A stretch of DNA of 64,000 nt from Lucinisca nassula. Taxonomy: Eukaryota; Mollusca; Bivalvia; Lucinida; Lucinidae. The stretch spans positions 62,001 to 126,000 of the forward strand of contig CAUZLF010000216.1 in NCBI GenBank assembly GCA_963580285.1, in the 5' to 3' direction. Position 1 is the stretch's first letter. Every line of letters begins with the position of its first letter. This document shows positions 11,607 to 22,910 of the stretch, one piece after another. Below the pieces are notes generated by a model. That model ran no database searches. It was given only the letters and a program-made list of their open reading frames with translations, and was not told the DNA's origin. The translations under genes were made by a program, and so were the position numbers.

Positions 11607-11767
11607 GAGTGAGTGTTTGAGTTTAACGTCCCACCAACAGCTAAGGTCATACGGAGACGGGACATTGGTTGAAAGACTCATCAGAAAGTTTGGAGAAGCC
11701 CAGGATTGATCCTGCGACCCCTGGTTTACAAGGCGAGTAGCGTAACCACTACACCACGGAGGCTTCT
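11607..11767 (-). mobile_element. SINE family 3 (tRNA-derived, ~165 bp) with target-site duplication
   Basis: Flanked by the 13-bp direct repeat GATTCCATTCAGT (11594-11606 and 11768-11780). On the minus strand it begins CCTCCGTGGTGTAGTGGTTA and has a B-box-like GGGTCGCAGGATCAATCC. It ends ACTCAAACACTCACTCACT. Confidence 0.88.
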
Positions 11768-11943
11768 GATTCCATTCAGTACAGTACAAAATGAGTTAAA
11801 GAGAAGGCATAAACAGGTGAGCTGCTCTGTCCTGCAACATGTCTTGTTTGTGAGGCAATTTGTTTCAGACTGGTAAATGGCATCTCTAAGTCATACGGAG
11901 ACATTGGTTACAGTTCTTACCCATGAGGGTTTGGTTCTTAAAC

Positions 11944-12152
11944 TCCGTTCAGAAAATCTGAATCATCAATTTTTTCGTTTCTTGCTGTTAATACTCATTT
12001 TAGCCCATACATCACTATGGGAAAGTTTTAGACCTGACCCTCCGCCGATTTCTCAAGCAAGTCGTATGCCTCTGTGGCAACCTGGAAAGGCTGTGATTAT
12101 TTGGAGAAAATTGCAAAATCGAAATTTCCTTTCACAGACTAAGACATTTTGA
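11944..12152 (+). repeat. Inverted repeat, arm 1 (partner 15940-16146)
   Basis: Shares with 15940-16146, in reverse orientation, stretches such as CAGAAAATCTGAATCATC, GAAAGTTTTAGACCTGACCC and AAAGGCTGTGATTATTTG; similarity is about 80%. The function is unknown; it is probably two copies of one dispersed repeat. Confidence 0.75.
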
Positions 12153-12324
12153 CAGGTTCGGCACACCCATTTAAACCATATATAGAAGTGGTTACTGCTC
12201 TTGTAAATTACAAGGGTGTATATGGTTTATTTGCACGATCACTTCATGGAAAATCATTAGCTGTGACACCACATCTGATATCGGTATAATTCTTTTTGAC
12301 CACTGTTGACAGTACAATGCATTT

Positions 12325-13600
12325 TTATCCCCAGCCGTGAAGCGGAACGGAGATTATATCTCCTGGACCCACTGACAGATTTTCATTAAACTTTGGTCAA
12401 TTATTCGTCTCATTGAGCTGATGTGCAGAACTCATAAATGAACCATGCCGACACAAGGTCAAGGTCACAGCTTTGAAACTTTTTTGAATTTTGTGTCCGT
12501 TCCATATCACCTTTACCCTTGGAAGGATTTTCATTAAGCTTTGGTCAGATATTCTTTTGAGTGAGCTGGTGTACATGGGCCATAAATAAACCATGCTGAC
12601 TCAAGGTCAAGGTCACATCTGAAGGTTAAGAGTTTGAAACTTTGAATTTTATGCCCGTTTCATATCTACTTTACCCCTGCAAGGACCAACCCCGATAGCT
12701 CAGTTGGTAGAGTGTCTGCTCCGGGGAATGGGAGGTCACTGGTTCGATCCCGGACCGCGACATACCAAAGTCGTTAAAAATGGTACTAGCTGCTACTCAC
12801 TTGGCACTCAGATTTACAGGGTAGAGCTAGGACTGGCCGACCTAGTGTCAGGATAATGTGACTGGGTGTGGTATCATGTAATGTGTCTGGGACATGATAC
12901 TTCAGTGAGGCAGCACTATAAAAGTGAGCATTGAACTCCCTGTCGCAACCAGACACCGTCGTGATATGACTGAAAAATTGTTGAAAGCGACGTTAAACCC
13001 GAATTCACACACACACACACCCTTGCAAGAATTCTCATCAAACTCTGGTCAATTATCCCCCTCAGTGTAAATAAACTATGCCGACTCAAGGTCAAGGTCA
13101 CATTGGAAGGCCACGAGTTTGAAACTTTGAATTTTATGTCCGTTTCATATCTCCTTTACCCTTGAAAGGATTTTCATTAAACTTTGGTCAAATCGCACAC
13201 CCCTCCTAGTGAGCTGATGTGCAGAACAGATAAATAAATCATGCCGACTCAAGGTCAAGGTCACAGTTGAAGGTCAAGAGTTTGACAAGTCGAATTCTGT
13301 GTGCGTTCCATATCTCATTTACCCCTGGAAGGATGTTCATTAAACTTTGATCAAATATAACTCTCAGTAAGCTGATGTACAGAACCCATAAATAAACCAT
13401 GCCAACTCAAGGTCAAGGTCACAGGTGAATGTCACGAGTTTGAAACTTGGAATTTTGTGTCCGTTCCATATCTCATTTACCCATGGAAGGATTTTCATTA
13501 AACTTTTGTGAAATATACCCGCTCAGTGAGCTGATGTGCAGTGCCCATAAATAAACCATGCCAACTCAAGGTCAAGGTCACAAGGTTGAGCCCTGATACA
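12325..13600 (+). mobile_element. Tandem-array element with ~150-bp units, interrupted by a SINE
   Basis: About seven units containing GGAAGGATTTTCATTAAACT, AATAAACCATGCCGACTCAA and GGTCAAGGTCACAG. The first part begins near CCAGCCGTGAAGCGGAACGG. A tRNA-headed SINE sits at 12686-13018. Confidence 0.82.
12686..13018 (+). mobile_element. SINE family 1 (tRNA-headed) with target-site duplication
   Basis: A box TAGCTCAGTTGG at 12696-12707 and B box GGTTCGATCC at 12741-12750 are intact, so RNA polymerase III transcription is plausible. The body ends AAAGCGACGTTAAACCC and an (AC)n tail. The target-site duplication is ACCCCTGCAAGGA / ACCCTTGCAAGAA (12673-12685, 13019-13031). The GACGTTAAAC tail is shared with SINE family 5, suggesting a common partner LINE. 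Confidence 0.88.
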
Positions 13601-13692
13601 AAGTGAGGCGGGAAATTTAGTTATTCCTCAGACTACATTATTGTATAGTTTAAACTTATAGGACTGCCACAGACTGGCGTCTGATTTGTTTG

Positions 13693-13990
13693 TTTGTTTG
13701 TTTTGAAATTTAACGTCCCCGTCAATACTGTAAAGGTCATTTTCGAGACGTTGCTTCCAATTTTTGGAAACTTTCACCCGACTTTGAGATGAAATGACAT
13801 CTCAAGCCCTGGCGCCCAATGAAACCAATAAGGTTTATAAGCATGGACATGCCGACTCGCACCGCTTTGCCTGGGCAGGGTTAGATACTCTAAGCGGTTC
13901 ACAAGTACTCGTGTGCGGGTCGGTATCAGCTCTGCGTGGAAACATGCAGCCCATCTATTTCTTAATGGCCCCGATGGGTGGGGGCAGAAC
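13693..13990 (-). mobile_element. SINE-like family 5, copy 2
   Basis: Reverse orientation: starts with a (TTTG)n tail and TTTAACGTCCCCGTCAATAC and runs to GGCCCCGATGGGTGGGGGC. It forms an inverted pair with the copy at 14084-14386. Confidence 0.82.
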
Positions 13991-14083
13991 TTGCGTAGGA
14001 GCTGCAGAAATTCTATCAAGAGACATATGTATACACCAGTGCAACTTTATTCTCAAATTCAAAGCACAATGTCTTTTTTTTTG

Positions 14084-14386
14084 GCCTCCGCTCATCGGGA
14101 CTTGAAGAAATATATGGGCTGCATGATGCTTCCACGCAAAGCTGAAATCGACCCGCACACGAGTACTGGTAAACCGCTAAGGGGATCTAAGCCTGTCCAG
14201 GCAAAATGGTGCGAGTCGGCCCGTCCATGCTCATAAACCCTATTGGTTTCATTGGGCAGCAGGGATTGAGATGTCAATTCATCTCAATGTCGGGTATGAG
14301 TCCCACAAAATTGGAAGCGACGTCTCCAAAATGACCTTTACAGTGTTGACGGGGACGTTAAACCTCAAATCAAACAAACAAACAAA
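14084..14386 (+). mobile_element. SINE-like family 5, copy 3, with 17-bp target-site duplication
   Basis: The direct repeat CAATGTCTTTTTTTTTG lies at 14067-14083 and 14387-14403. The insert begins near GCCTCCGCTCATCGGGACTT and ends CAAATCAAACAAACAAA. The long, T-rich duplication fits L1/RTE-type retroposition, supporting a SINE rather than a MITE. Confidence 0.87.
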
Positions 14387-14670
14387 CAATGTCTTTTTTT
14401 TTGCCTTATCTCTCTCTCTCTCTCTCTCTGATTCGTACTAAGGTGAGCGAAACAGTGATAATTAATTTGTTACGACAGTGAATGCTATGCCTTGTGGTTA
14501 AGGCCTTGTCAGGCCGGCCAGTTACAAGTACTGATGTGAGATCGCACCCCCACCCCCGCCGTTATAAGAACCAGTGGTCAACGGCCGAGCCTAGTAGCGC
14601 CTTTCACCTTAAGCCGTCTTCCGAGAAAGGTACCATCAAAAGATGGAATGATTGGATAGAATAAAAGAAG

Positions 14671-15500
14671 AAACTAGAATTGCATCCATAGGACACGGAT
14701 ACCCCGCCATATGACATTGGACATAGAAATGAGTGTTATGTATAGTCTGTGTTAGGAAAACATTTATGACCTCACCTTTGAGCTACGGACCTGAGTGTTA
14801 CGTATGCCACATCATCTGATAATGATTAACATTTTGGCCAGGTGATTTTAAAATCCATGCAGGAATACGAACGTTATTGACAGGACTCAAAAAGACCTTT
14901 TTCTGCTATTTGGTCTCTAAAGATGACCTTGGCCTTGGTGGCATCTACCTGGGTCTAGCAAGCCACAAAAATCTTCTGCAGATGGTTAACAAAAACGAAT
15001 GTTACTGACTGGACACGGAAAATGCCTTTTATTTGACATTTGACCTCTAAGTATGACTTTGATATAAGTCTTGCGCGCGACATATCGTCTTATGATGGTT
15101 TTACATTTCTGTCATGTAATTTTAAAAATAATAATAATAAGTTATTGATCGGACATGATAAGGCACCTTTTTGACACTTGACTTCTAAGTAGGACCATGA
15201 CTTTGGAAGTACCGACTTGGGCCATTCGTGTGACACATCATCTTATAATGATTATCATTTAAGTTATTTGGAAATTCATCCAGGCATAATAAAGGTTTTT
15301 TTCCGGACACGAAAACAATAGCTTTTTAACCTTTGACCTCTAAGAACGACCCCTACCTTGAAGGAACCGTCCTGGGCCTTACACGCGACACATCGTCTCG
15401 TAATGGTTAATATTTCTGCCAAGTAATTTCCAAATCCATCAAAAATATAAAAAGTTAAACGCTATTGCTCGAACGCGACACACACACACACACACACACG
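14671..15500 (-). mobile_element. Worn tandem-array element (family of 17505-18329)
   Basis: Starts AACTAGAATTGCATCCATAG and GACACGGATACCCC, the terminal motif also seen at 24429. The interior has about four diverged units with CATTTGACCTCTAAG and TGACTTT/TGACCTTG; it ends in an (AC)n tract (15479-15500). Confidence 0.65.
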
Positions 15501-15939
15501 ACCCAGTCTCCCATGAGGCTGATCTTTATTTGCAAACGAAACTATGCGGAGTCACAGCCTTTAATGCTGCATACCAATTTCTAATACCGCTGACAGTTTG
15601 ATTCCAGACAAGATGAGTTTCAAAGTGTTTGTCCCTACATGGGCGTAGCGGCCAGCGTGGTCATTTCACCCGAATGACGGGGACAAACATCCATTCCCCC
15701 ATCCACTAGGTCCCGTCTGAACCTGTCTTCCAATCGAATTTTCGAATGACTGACCTATAAACAGGTGGCCGAAAGGACTAAAAAACGTATCAAGAAGAAT
15801 TACCTTTCTAGAGGCTCCATGTTCATAGTGAGCCTCTATCTAGCCATTCGAATGTAAAGTGTGTCGTAATTGCATATCTATTTATATAGTGTGTCACATG
15901 TATTTGAATATTTATTATTTCACCTGACAATCATCTTCA
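15501..15939. other. No gene or clear repeat seen
   Basis: One short inverted repeat (GAGGCTCCATGTTCATAGTGAGCCTC, 15811-15836) and otherwise unassigned sequence. Confidence 0.45.
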
Positions 15940-16146
15940 AATGGTCTTAGTCTGCGGTCTCATTTCTTTGTTTTGCAATTTTCTACAAATAATCACAGCC
16001 TTTCCTGACTGTTGCAGAGGCATGCAAGTTGCTGGAGGAGTCGGCGGAGGGTCAGGTCTAAAACTTTCCCACAGCGATATATGGACTAAAATGAGTATTA
16101 AAAGGAAGAAACGAAAAAATCGATGATTCAGATTTTCTGAACGGAG
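15940..16146 (-). repeat. Inverted repeat, arm 2 (partner 11944-12152)
   Basis: See partner. The two arms are 3.8 kb apart in opposite orientation. Confidence 0.75.
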
Positions 16147-16149
16147 TTT

Positions 16150-16413
16150 AATTACACCACAACCATTTTATAGCACTATTCAATATAACATAGTTTTGGA
16201 TATTTCAAGGCTTAAGGATGGATTACAAAAATATATAGATTATACAGAAAAATGAAGAATAAGAATATAAAGATTATATAGAAAAATGACCATAAATGGT
16301 CATTTTTCTGTATAATCTATATATTTTTGTTTGTATATTGAACATGATTGTTTATCTAACACAGTTTCTGCTTTGGACCCAATAATAGTGTTATAATGAG
16401 GCAGTGGTGTATC
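16150..16413. mobile_element. MITE family 6 (TTACACCACAAC ends)
   Basis: Inverted ends TTACACCACAAC and GTGGTGTAT. The centre is a near-perfect palindrome around AAAATGACCATAAATGGTCA flanked by AGATTATA. Other copies: 21869-22094, 23537-23682 (partial), 26514-26746. Confidence 0.78.
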
Positions 16414-16469
16414 TTATAATGACTTATTTCCACTTGGTATCCCTTATAACTTCCTGGAGTACTGACAGT

Positions 16470-16795
16470 TCATTTTGGGGATAACTGTATTCAAAATTGT
16501 CATTTGGGGAGGTAAATCGGCAGTTTTACCGTCAGAAATGTTGTTTTAAGGCGATGTGTCAGCAGAGCCGTAAAATGGAATTTGCGACAGTAAAACAACG
16601 GTTTACCTCTCCATATGCCAATTTTCAATAGTTATTCCCATTCTAATGCATTTATTCACTTGTTTTGTTTAAAAAATGTTATATTTTCCCCAAAACGGCA
16701 AGCAGAGTGAGCTGGGTAAAACCAATACCAGCCAATGAGAAGCAACGATTCACGATGTCAGATTTCCGACAGTATAGTGCAGAATAAACTGTCGC
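16470..16795. repeat. Dispersed repeat family 7, copy 1
   Basis: Inverted-repeat unit from GGGGATAACTGTATTCAAAA to GACAGTATAGTGCAGAATA, with inner arms GGTAAATCGGCAGTTTTACC and GGTTTACC. Copies lie at 51880-52165 and 56947-57140. Confidence 0.75.
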
Positions 16796-16869
16796 AATTT
16801 TTTTAGTTTCTGAAATGGACTTTTACATCTTTCAATTTGGGATATGATCATTGTTGTAAAAAGTGGGTT

Positions 16870-17029
16870 TTGGTTAAAAACATATACAGCATGGCAAACA
16901 GTGTAGATCCTGATCGGTTGGCAAACAGTGTAGATCCTGATGAGATGGCTCATTATGAGCCATCTCATCAAGATCTACACTGTTTGCAAAGGTATCTGTA
17001 TAGGTCTGAGAGGTTGAAAGGGTTAAACT
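16870..17029. mobile_element. MITE family 4 copy with duplicated hairpin arm
   Basis: Hairpin GGCAAACAGTGTAGATCCTG...CATCAAGATCTACACTGTTTGC, tip GAGATGGCTCATTATGAGCC. The left arm is present twice in tandem (16893-16919 and 16920-16946), the right arm once. Confidence 0.75.
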
Positions 17030-17356
17030 CCAAAACAAATGCACTGTTCTGCTTTGACTGTTATTTTGGTGAAAAGTTTCCGAATTGAGTTTAAAGTGGC
17101 AAGAGTACCGTTGTCTATTAAATGCTTAAAAACTGTTGCTTTTTGCCTTTTGTAATACATAGATGAGGGGAGAGAATCAACTCAGTGTGACCTCATATTG
17201 GGATCATTTTTCTGTGCAATGATTTCTACCTTCTACAGTGGAGAGTAGTCAGTTTCTCCTAGAGTAACATTGTTGTGATGAATTAAATTATGTTGATGCA
17301 GAATTTGTTTTTGTTTTCTCTGTTGTTGCCATTGCCGATCCTATGACTCCTACTGT

Positions 17357-18372
17357 AACCGTATTTACTTTATGTATTCTGACAGATAGGCTTGAGCAAA
17401 CAGTATAAACCCAGATAAGACGTCTCATGAGTGACTACACTGTTTGCCACACATCCAGCTATTTCTAGACAAACCATCAGGCAATAATTGTAATGGTTCA
17501 CACTTTTTATGCCCCCGCCATTCGAAGAATGGTGGAAAGGGCATATAGCGTTGCCCCTGTCCGTCCGTCCGTTCGTCCGTGCGTCCGTCCGTGCGTCCGT
17601 CCGTCCGTCCGTCCGTCCGTCCGTCCGAAACTTAAACGCAGTCAATAACTTCCTTATTTCTTGATGGATTTTAAAATTACTCGGCAGAAATGTTAACCAT
17701 AATGAGACGACGTGTCACGTGCAAAACCCAGGTCCGTACCTCCAAGGTCAAGGTCATACTTAGACGTCAAAGGCCAAAAAAAGGGGTCCGAAACTTAAAC
17801 GCAGTCAATAACTTTCTTATTTCTGGATGGATTTTGAAATTACTTTGCAAAAATGTTAACCATAATGAGACGACGTGTCACGTGCAAAACCCAGGTCCGT
17901 ACCTCCAAGGTCAAGGTCATACTTAGAGGTCAAAGGTCAAAAAAAGAGTCCGAAACTTAAACGCAGTCAATAACTTACTTATTTCTGGATGGATTTTGAA
18001 ATTACTTTGCAGAAGTATTAACCATCATGAGACGATGTGTCACGTGCAAACCCAGATCCGTACCTCCAAGGTCAAGGTCATACTTAGAGGTCAAAGGTAA
18101 AAAAAATGGTCCTAAACTTAAACTTCAATAACTTACTTATTTCTGGATGGATTTTGAAATTACTTTGAAGAAATGTTAACCATCATTAGACAATGTGTCA
18201 CGTGCAAACCCAGATCCGTACCTCCAAGGTAAAAAAATGGTCCAAAACTTAAACTTTCTATGGATGAATACGAACATAGACACACTTTCAGGCGGGGGCA
18301 TCCGTGTCCTATGGACGCATTTCTAGTTTAGAACTATGGTCAGAGGTGTCCAAATATTTAGGGTAAATATGG
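17357..18372. mobile_element. MITE family 3 copy interrupted by a tandem-array element
   Basis: The left end ACCGTATTTACTTTATG (17357) and hairpin 17397-17453 are separated from the right end TAGGGTAAATATGGTAC (18360-18375) by the insertion 17505-18329. Confidence 0.75.
17505..18329 (+). mobile_element. Tandem-array element, ~170-bp units
   Basis: Ends TATGCCCCCGCCATTCGAAG and GGCGGGGGCATCCGTGTCCT...TTTCTAGTT. After a long (GTCC)n/(GTGC) tract at 17561-17627 come four units with AACTTAAACGCAGTCAATAA, TTCTGGATGGATTTTGAAAT and TCCAAGGTCAAGGTCATACT. An inverse copy with two to three units lies at 24429-24907. Confidence 0.85.
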
Positions 18373-18413
18373 TACTCAAAATAACGAGGCACCTTACCAC
18401 CAGTAACGTTCTT

Positions 18414-18715
18414 GCCAGCCTCAGTAGCTCAGTCAGATGCACGTCTGATGATGAGTAGGGTGAGGGTTCGATGCCTGCTGAAGTCGGCAACATTCTTTAG
18501 TGGAGATTGATCATGAGATCTCTTCTACGGTTACTATCTCCCTTCCGCTGATTCAAGAAGGGCAGTTGTCAGTTTCTGGCGAAAGAATGAGCACTGTACA
18601 GGTTAACTGCTTATGTATTTACATAAGGCTGCCCTGGAAGCGTGGTTAGATAAACTGACCAGCTGGATATGACCATAATCGTATTGACCAGGCCATAAAA
18701 CTCCAAAAACAATGT
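18414..18715 (+). mobile_element. SINE family 2 (tRNA-headed, ~310 bp)
   Basis: Head GCCTCAGTAGCTCAGTCAGA with A-box-like GTAGCTCAGT and B-box-like GGTTCGATGCC. The body has CAACATTCTTTAGTGGAGAT, CTGATTCAAGAAGGGCAGTT and a tail ...AAAACTCCAAAAACAA. Confidence 0.83.
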
Positions 18716-19012
18716 TTGCCCAGGAAAAATGATAGGTAAACTGACCAGCTTGACATAACCTTAACCCTTATCTTGCTGAATATTCATTTAGGCCACACCC
18801 ATTTCTGTCTACCAACCAATCAAAATACTTGATGTAATTTATTGCTACAAATTCATAAACTAAATGCCAAACAGTGTAGATCCTGATCAGATGGCTTCTT
18901 CAGAAGCCATCTGATCTGGATCTACACTGTTTGCACATATAGGGGTTGTCGTGAACAGCAAGATAAGGGTTAATAGTGTTGGCTGGGCGGTTAAACTTCC
19001 AAAACAAACATA
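18716..19012 (+). mobile_element. SINE family 2 3' fragment split by MITE family 1
   Basis: SINE sequence TGACCAGCTTGACATAACC is interrupted at TTAA by the MITE 18761-18973 and resumes TAGTGTTGGCTGGGCGGTTA. The MITE is therefore younger than the SINE. Confidence 0.78.
18761..18973. mobile_element. MITE family 1, copy 3 (inside a SINE)
   Basis: TIRs TTAACCCTTATCTTGCTG and complement; hairpin 18867-18936 with ATGGCTTCTTCAGAAGCCAT at the tip. It lies in the opposite sense to the copy at 10828-11040. Confidence 0.88.
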
Positions 19013-19185
19013 AAGGATCATGAATATACCTTATACACAGTGAAACTTCGTTAAGTCAAACAGGGATGGCTAATTTGAATTTATTCTTGAGTCTCTAGAG
19101 AAGTGATCCAATAGCTCCAGAGATCCATACAGTTAGGATTTTTTGGAAGTTTTCCTGATTTTATCTGTAAAAGGTATGGTGTGTA

Positions 19186-19245
19186 TACTCATTAGAATTG
19201 CCTCAATGAGGCAATTCTAATGAGTATACACAACATACCTTCATT
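19186..19245. repeat. Palindromic repeat family 8 (ACTCATTAGAAT...)
   Basis: ACTCATTAGAATTGCCTCAA and its complement form a near-perfect hairpin around TGAGGCAATTC. Further copies: 23882-23948, 24977-25030, 25728-25785, 29136-29185, 29355-29415, 33965-34020, 40085-40145. Stem bases vary between copies but pair within each. Confidence 0.8.
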
Positions 19246-19283
19246 TTATGGAAGAGTGTAAAGCTATTCTTAGGTGACCCCAT

Positions 19284-19528
19284 TATGTTGCATGATGCTT
19301 CCAACCAAACTTGAGTACAGGTAAACTGCTAGGAAGGTCTGAGCCTGTCCAGGAAAAGTGGTGCAAGTGGGACATTAAACTCGAGATCTAGCAGTCACTG
19401 GGCAGAAGTGCTTCAGATGCCATCTCAATGTCAGGTAAAAGCCCCTCAAAATCTGAAGCAACAACTCCAAAACAACCTAAATAGTGTTGACAGGGACAAA
19501 AAACCTCAAAACAGACAAAACACCATAT
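19284..19528 (+). mobile_element. SINE-like family 5, old diverged copy
   Basis: GCATGATGCTTCCAACC through ATAGTGTTGACAGGGACAAA matches the family at perhaps 75%. A further scrap is at 19790-19880. Confidence 0.65.
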
Positions 19529-20490
19529 GACCTGGTGCTGTGGTTTAACCTCAGTTATCCGAACTATCCCTATCAACAAATTTTCAGGGTCCCAAAGATA
19601 CTCGAGTTACCCTAGTTTGGCTGTTTTTCCATTGTTTATGCAAGGGAGGCCAAGTTTTGGTATCCCTTAAATTTAGCCCTTCAGTGAGGGGTTCTCAGAG
19701 TAGAACCCTATTGATATGGAACATGGACCATTTCATGAGAAAATGTACCTTATAACATAGTTCTATGGCCCAGTCAACACTTTCATTTCAATTATGAGTA
19801 AAATTCCAACAAAATTGGAAGCAACATCAAAATGACCTAAATAGTGTTGATGTGACGTAAAACCTCACAAATTAACAAAACCGGCCCTATGCATTCCACT
19901 GAAAAAACATTTATTCCTCCTATCACAAGTCAGTGGGCCATAAAGACATGTATTCTAATAACATGGCTCATTTTAAAAGAGCTGTATCCCCATTATTTAG
20001 TGTGAATGTCATGTCAATGCTTGTGGGTCATTTTGTGTTGTCGCCTCGCAAAAGGCACTAGATATTTAGAAGAAAATGAAAAAAATAATATTCCCCACCT
20101 ACCCCTACCTGTAGCAAGGATAGCAGGCCTGCCCAATTGTAAGCAGGTATCAGTTGGCCACCTGGTGAGGTAAGATACAAGACACCGAGCCTCACCCAAC
20201 CACCCGTAGCTGTATCCCCTAAAAATGTACAAATACCTTGGACAGAAATAATAAAAATCACAATGCTCCTTGGAAATCAGCAGTTTAATGTGAAAAAGTA
20301 ATAAAATTAATATAAAATTAAAATCATTCTAAAAGCAGTTATATGACACATAGTGTAATGATACACAGAAGGTATGACAACATTTATTTTATAACTGCTT
20401 AAAAGCACCTGATTGTAAAACAAAATACAATCTAAAAATGGCCGTCAAAATATTTGCATAGCATAGTAGATTTTTTTTTATATTTAACCC
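19529..20490. other. No gene; unassigned sequence
   Basis: Apart from the scrap at 19790-19880 and AT-rich stretches at 20280-20480, I see no exon, RNA gene or repeat family here. Confidence 0.45.
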
Positions 20491-20494
20491 ATTT

Positions 20495-20790
20495 TATACG
20501 GGAAACACTGAAATGGGATGCTGGCAAACAGTGCATGCCCAGATCAGACGCCGCAAAACTGCGGCATCTGATCTGGGCCTACGCTGTTTTCAGAATGTTT
20601 AGCCATTTTTGAAGTAAATTTCAAGAAATAACTCCACCTAGCAGCCCTTTCGACTAATTGGATGCTTGCAAACAGCGCAGGCCCAGATCAGATGCCTCAG
20701 ACTGCAGCTTCTGATCTGGACCTACGCTGTTTTCAGAAAGTTTAGCCATTTTTGAAGTAAATTTCAAGAAATAACTCAACCTAGCATCCC
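20495..20790. repeat. Two tandem hairpin-core repeats
   Basis: Two ~145-bp units, each with hairpin GCAAACAGTGCATGCCCAGA-type stem (20524-20590, tip GACGCCGCAAAACTGCGGC; 20669-20733, tip GATGCCTCAGACTGCAGC). Each is followed by TTAGCCATTTTTGAAGTAAA. Confidence 0.82.
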
Positions 20791-20887
20791 TTTGGACATC
20801 GACAACTGCTATATATGTGTACCTCTAACTATTTGATCCAGTGTAACTTCAAAGACTTCTGCCCTGACAGCCCATTTACCACAGTTA

Positions 20888-21154
20888 TAGTAATCGCAGA
20901 TAAAATTGACTAGGCGGAGCTATTCAGGTGTTGTCAATATATGTCAAATTCGCTGAGTCCACCAGAAGATTTGGTAGAGCGCCTTTCACATGCTTTCTGC
21001 AAGCGGAACAAATGGTCATATATGCCACAGCTTTGTTTGTGTTACAGTTGAATTCACACACTCGAGTGACTTGCTTTACCTTTTTGTTAATAGATCATCC
21101 CAAAGGCAGGTACAAACGATAGCTCCGCCTAGTCAATTTTATCTGTGACTACTA
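20888..21154. mobile_element. MITE with 36-bp inverted ends
   Basis: TAGTAATCGCAGATAAAATT...GGCGGAGCTAT (20888-20923) is repeated inversely as ATAGCTCCGCCTAGTCAATT...CTACTA (21119-21154). The 195-bp interior has no known coding signal; termini of TA suggest a TA target. Confidence 0.85.
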
Positions 21155-21799
21155 TTATTCATAAACATTCTTGAGGCCTAGAGAATTTTGAAAAAAAAAA
21201 ATCCAGATACATGTATCCATATATTAAGGATACGTCCAGGGAGGTTTTTTTAATCTTGTTTAACCTTAAAAAGCTGTTATGTGCACTAAAGAGGCAATTC
21301 TAATGAGTACACGCAACATAATTTTATTTTTAACTCTAAAGACGCCATTTAAAATCTACATCTGAAAATATTGTCTGCGTATGTCGTCTGTGGCTCAAAC
21401 TACCCCTATCTTGAACAAATTGTCATGGTCCCAAAGGTGTTTGAGTCTGTACATCTAAAATTTTGTGACTTTTTGCTAATCTGTGTACCTGAGCAGGCCT
21501 GTTTGTGTCCCATGTCACGAAAAAAAAAAACCAAAGACAGGTGCGTTCAACAAAGCTGGCACCTGCAGAACGCATATTTTGTTGCCTATAGAACTAAGGC
21601 AATAAAGTAAGTGCTCGGCGAGCGCCCGCATTGTTGAAACATACCTTGGGTTTTCTTGTGATGCTCAAATAAGGCAGAAAATTCTATTTCGTAGAAAATG
21701 GGTTAAAGAAACAAGTTACCTATAAGGCAGAGCAATTCAAAGTGAGACTGACTAAACAAATGGCAAGATAATTACAATACATATCCAACAGGAAAATAA
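21155..21799. other. No gene or clear repeat seen
   Basis: AT-rich with short scraps resembling palindrome family 8 (TTCTAATGAGTACACGCAAC near 21297). No supportable feature. Confidence 0.4.
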
Positions 21800-22223
21800 T
21801 TAACCCTTCTGCTGCTGAATAAATCAAGTGGCCACACCCATTTCTGACTATCCACCGATCAAATTACCTTATACACCACAACCTCGTTACAACACAATTC
21901 ATAACACTGTTTTGGATATAACACGGTTTCAAGATGGATCCCAAAAATGTATAGATTATATAGAAAAATGACCATAAATGGTCATTTTTCTATATAACCT
22001 ATACATTTTTTTTGGATATAACACGGTTGTTTAACTAACACGGTTTCTGTTTTGGACCCCATTAATAGTGTTTTAAAGACTTTGTGGTGTATAATTTATT
22101 CACCTTTTATAATTTATTCAACAGTGTAGATCCTGCTCAGATGGCTTTTTGAGAAGCCATCTGATCAGGATCTACACTGTTGGCTAAGATAAGGCATATC
22201 CTATGCAGCAGGATAAGGATTAA
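21800..22223. mobile_element. MITE family 1, copy 4, carrying a nested MITE family 6
   Basis: TTAACCCTTCTGCTGCTG at 21800 and CAGCAGGATAAGGATTAA ending 22223; hairpin at 22119-22182. The insertion 21869-22094 has its own ends TTATACACCACAA and TTTGTGGTGTATAA. Confidence 0.83.
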
Positions 22224-22379
22224 GACATGAGGAGAGGTGTGACAGAACTTAAATAGAGATGTAGGTTCTGATAAATCTAAAATATTTTGATTTGAACAGG
22301 TTCCCTGCATATTCTAAATTTGATATAATAAAAAAAAATTAATGAAAAATGCACAACTGTTTTCCATTTAAGAAAAAGA

Positions 22380-22810
22380 TCAGCTCCTAAAAGACCAGCA
22401 GACTGATAAATCACGGTTTGGAGGTCTATTGTAAAACAGATCAAATCACAAGCACGTAGCGCGAGTGATTTGTCTGCTTACAACTGAGACAAACTGTGAT
22501 TTATTACTCATAAACTCATACACTAGAGCTGATTTATTTTGATTCTAACACACTGAAAATTGCCAATAATTTTATTGTTACTTCAGTTTCTCCCAACTTG
22601 CCAGTGTTAAAAGAAATCCAGCCACCAATATTGGCTGTAACACATGCATTTAAATCCTTTTGTAACAGCTTTGATGCATGAAAATAACGTTACACCATCT
22701 AATCAATGAGTGATGTAAAAAGACCACTCATCCACCCAGTGATTTCCTGCAAAATAAATCACAATTCCTTTCCATAGGCTATATAGGGGGCACTGTGTTA
22801 GAATTTCTAT
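22380..22810. mobile_element. Repeat with TTCTAACACA-type inverted ends, plus flanking foldback
   Basis: TTCTAACACACTG at 22543 and CACTGTGTTAGAA ending at 22803 bound a ~260-bp MITE. Its left flank 22380-22540 is a foldback of GATCAGCTC and AATCACGGTTTGGAGGT. The whole unit recurs, interrupted, at 47345-48410. Confidence 0.75.
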
Positions 22811-22910
22811 TTTTTCATGTCACTCAGAAAAATTAAAATGCAGCTATTTCTTACAAGCTTCTTACTGCAAATAAAAACTTGAAAATGAAAAATTAAAAAC
22901 TTAATGAACA

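Noticed and set aside
12690..12765. A genuine tRNA gene with intact A and B boxes
   Set aside because: The head is joined to a 250-bp body with an (AC)n tail and is flanked by a target-site duplication, so it is a SINE. The anticodon arm also does not fold convincingly.
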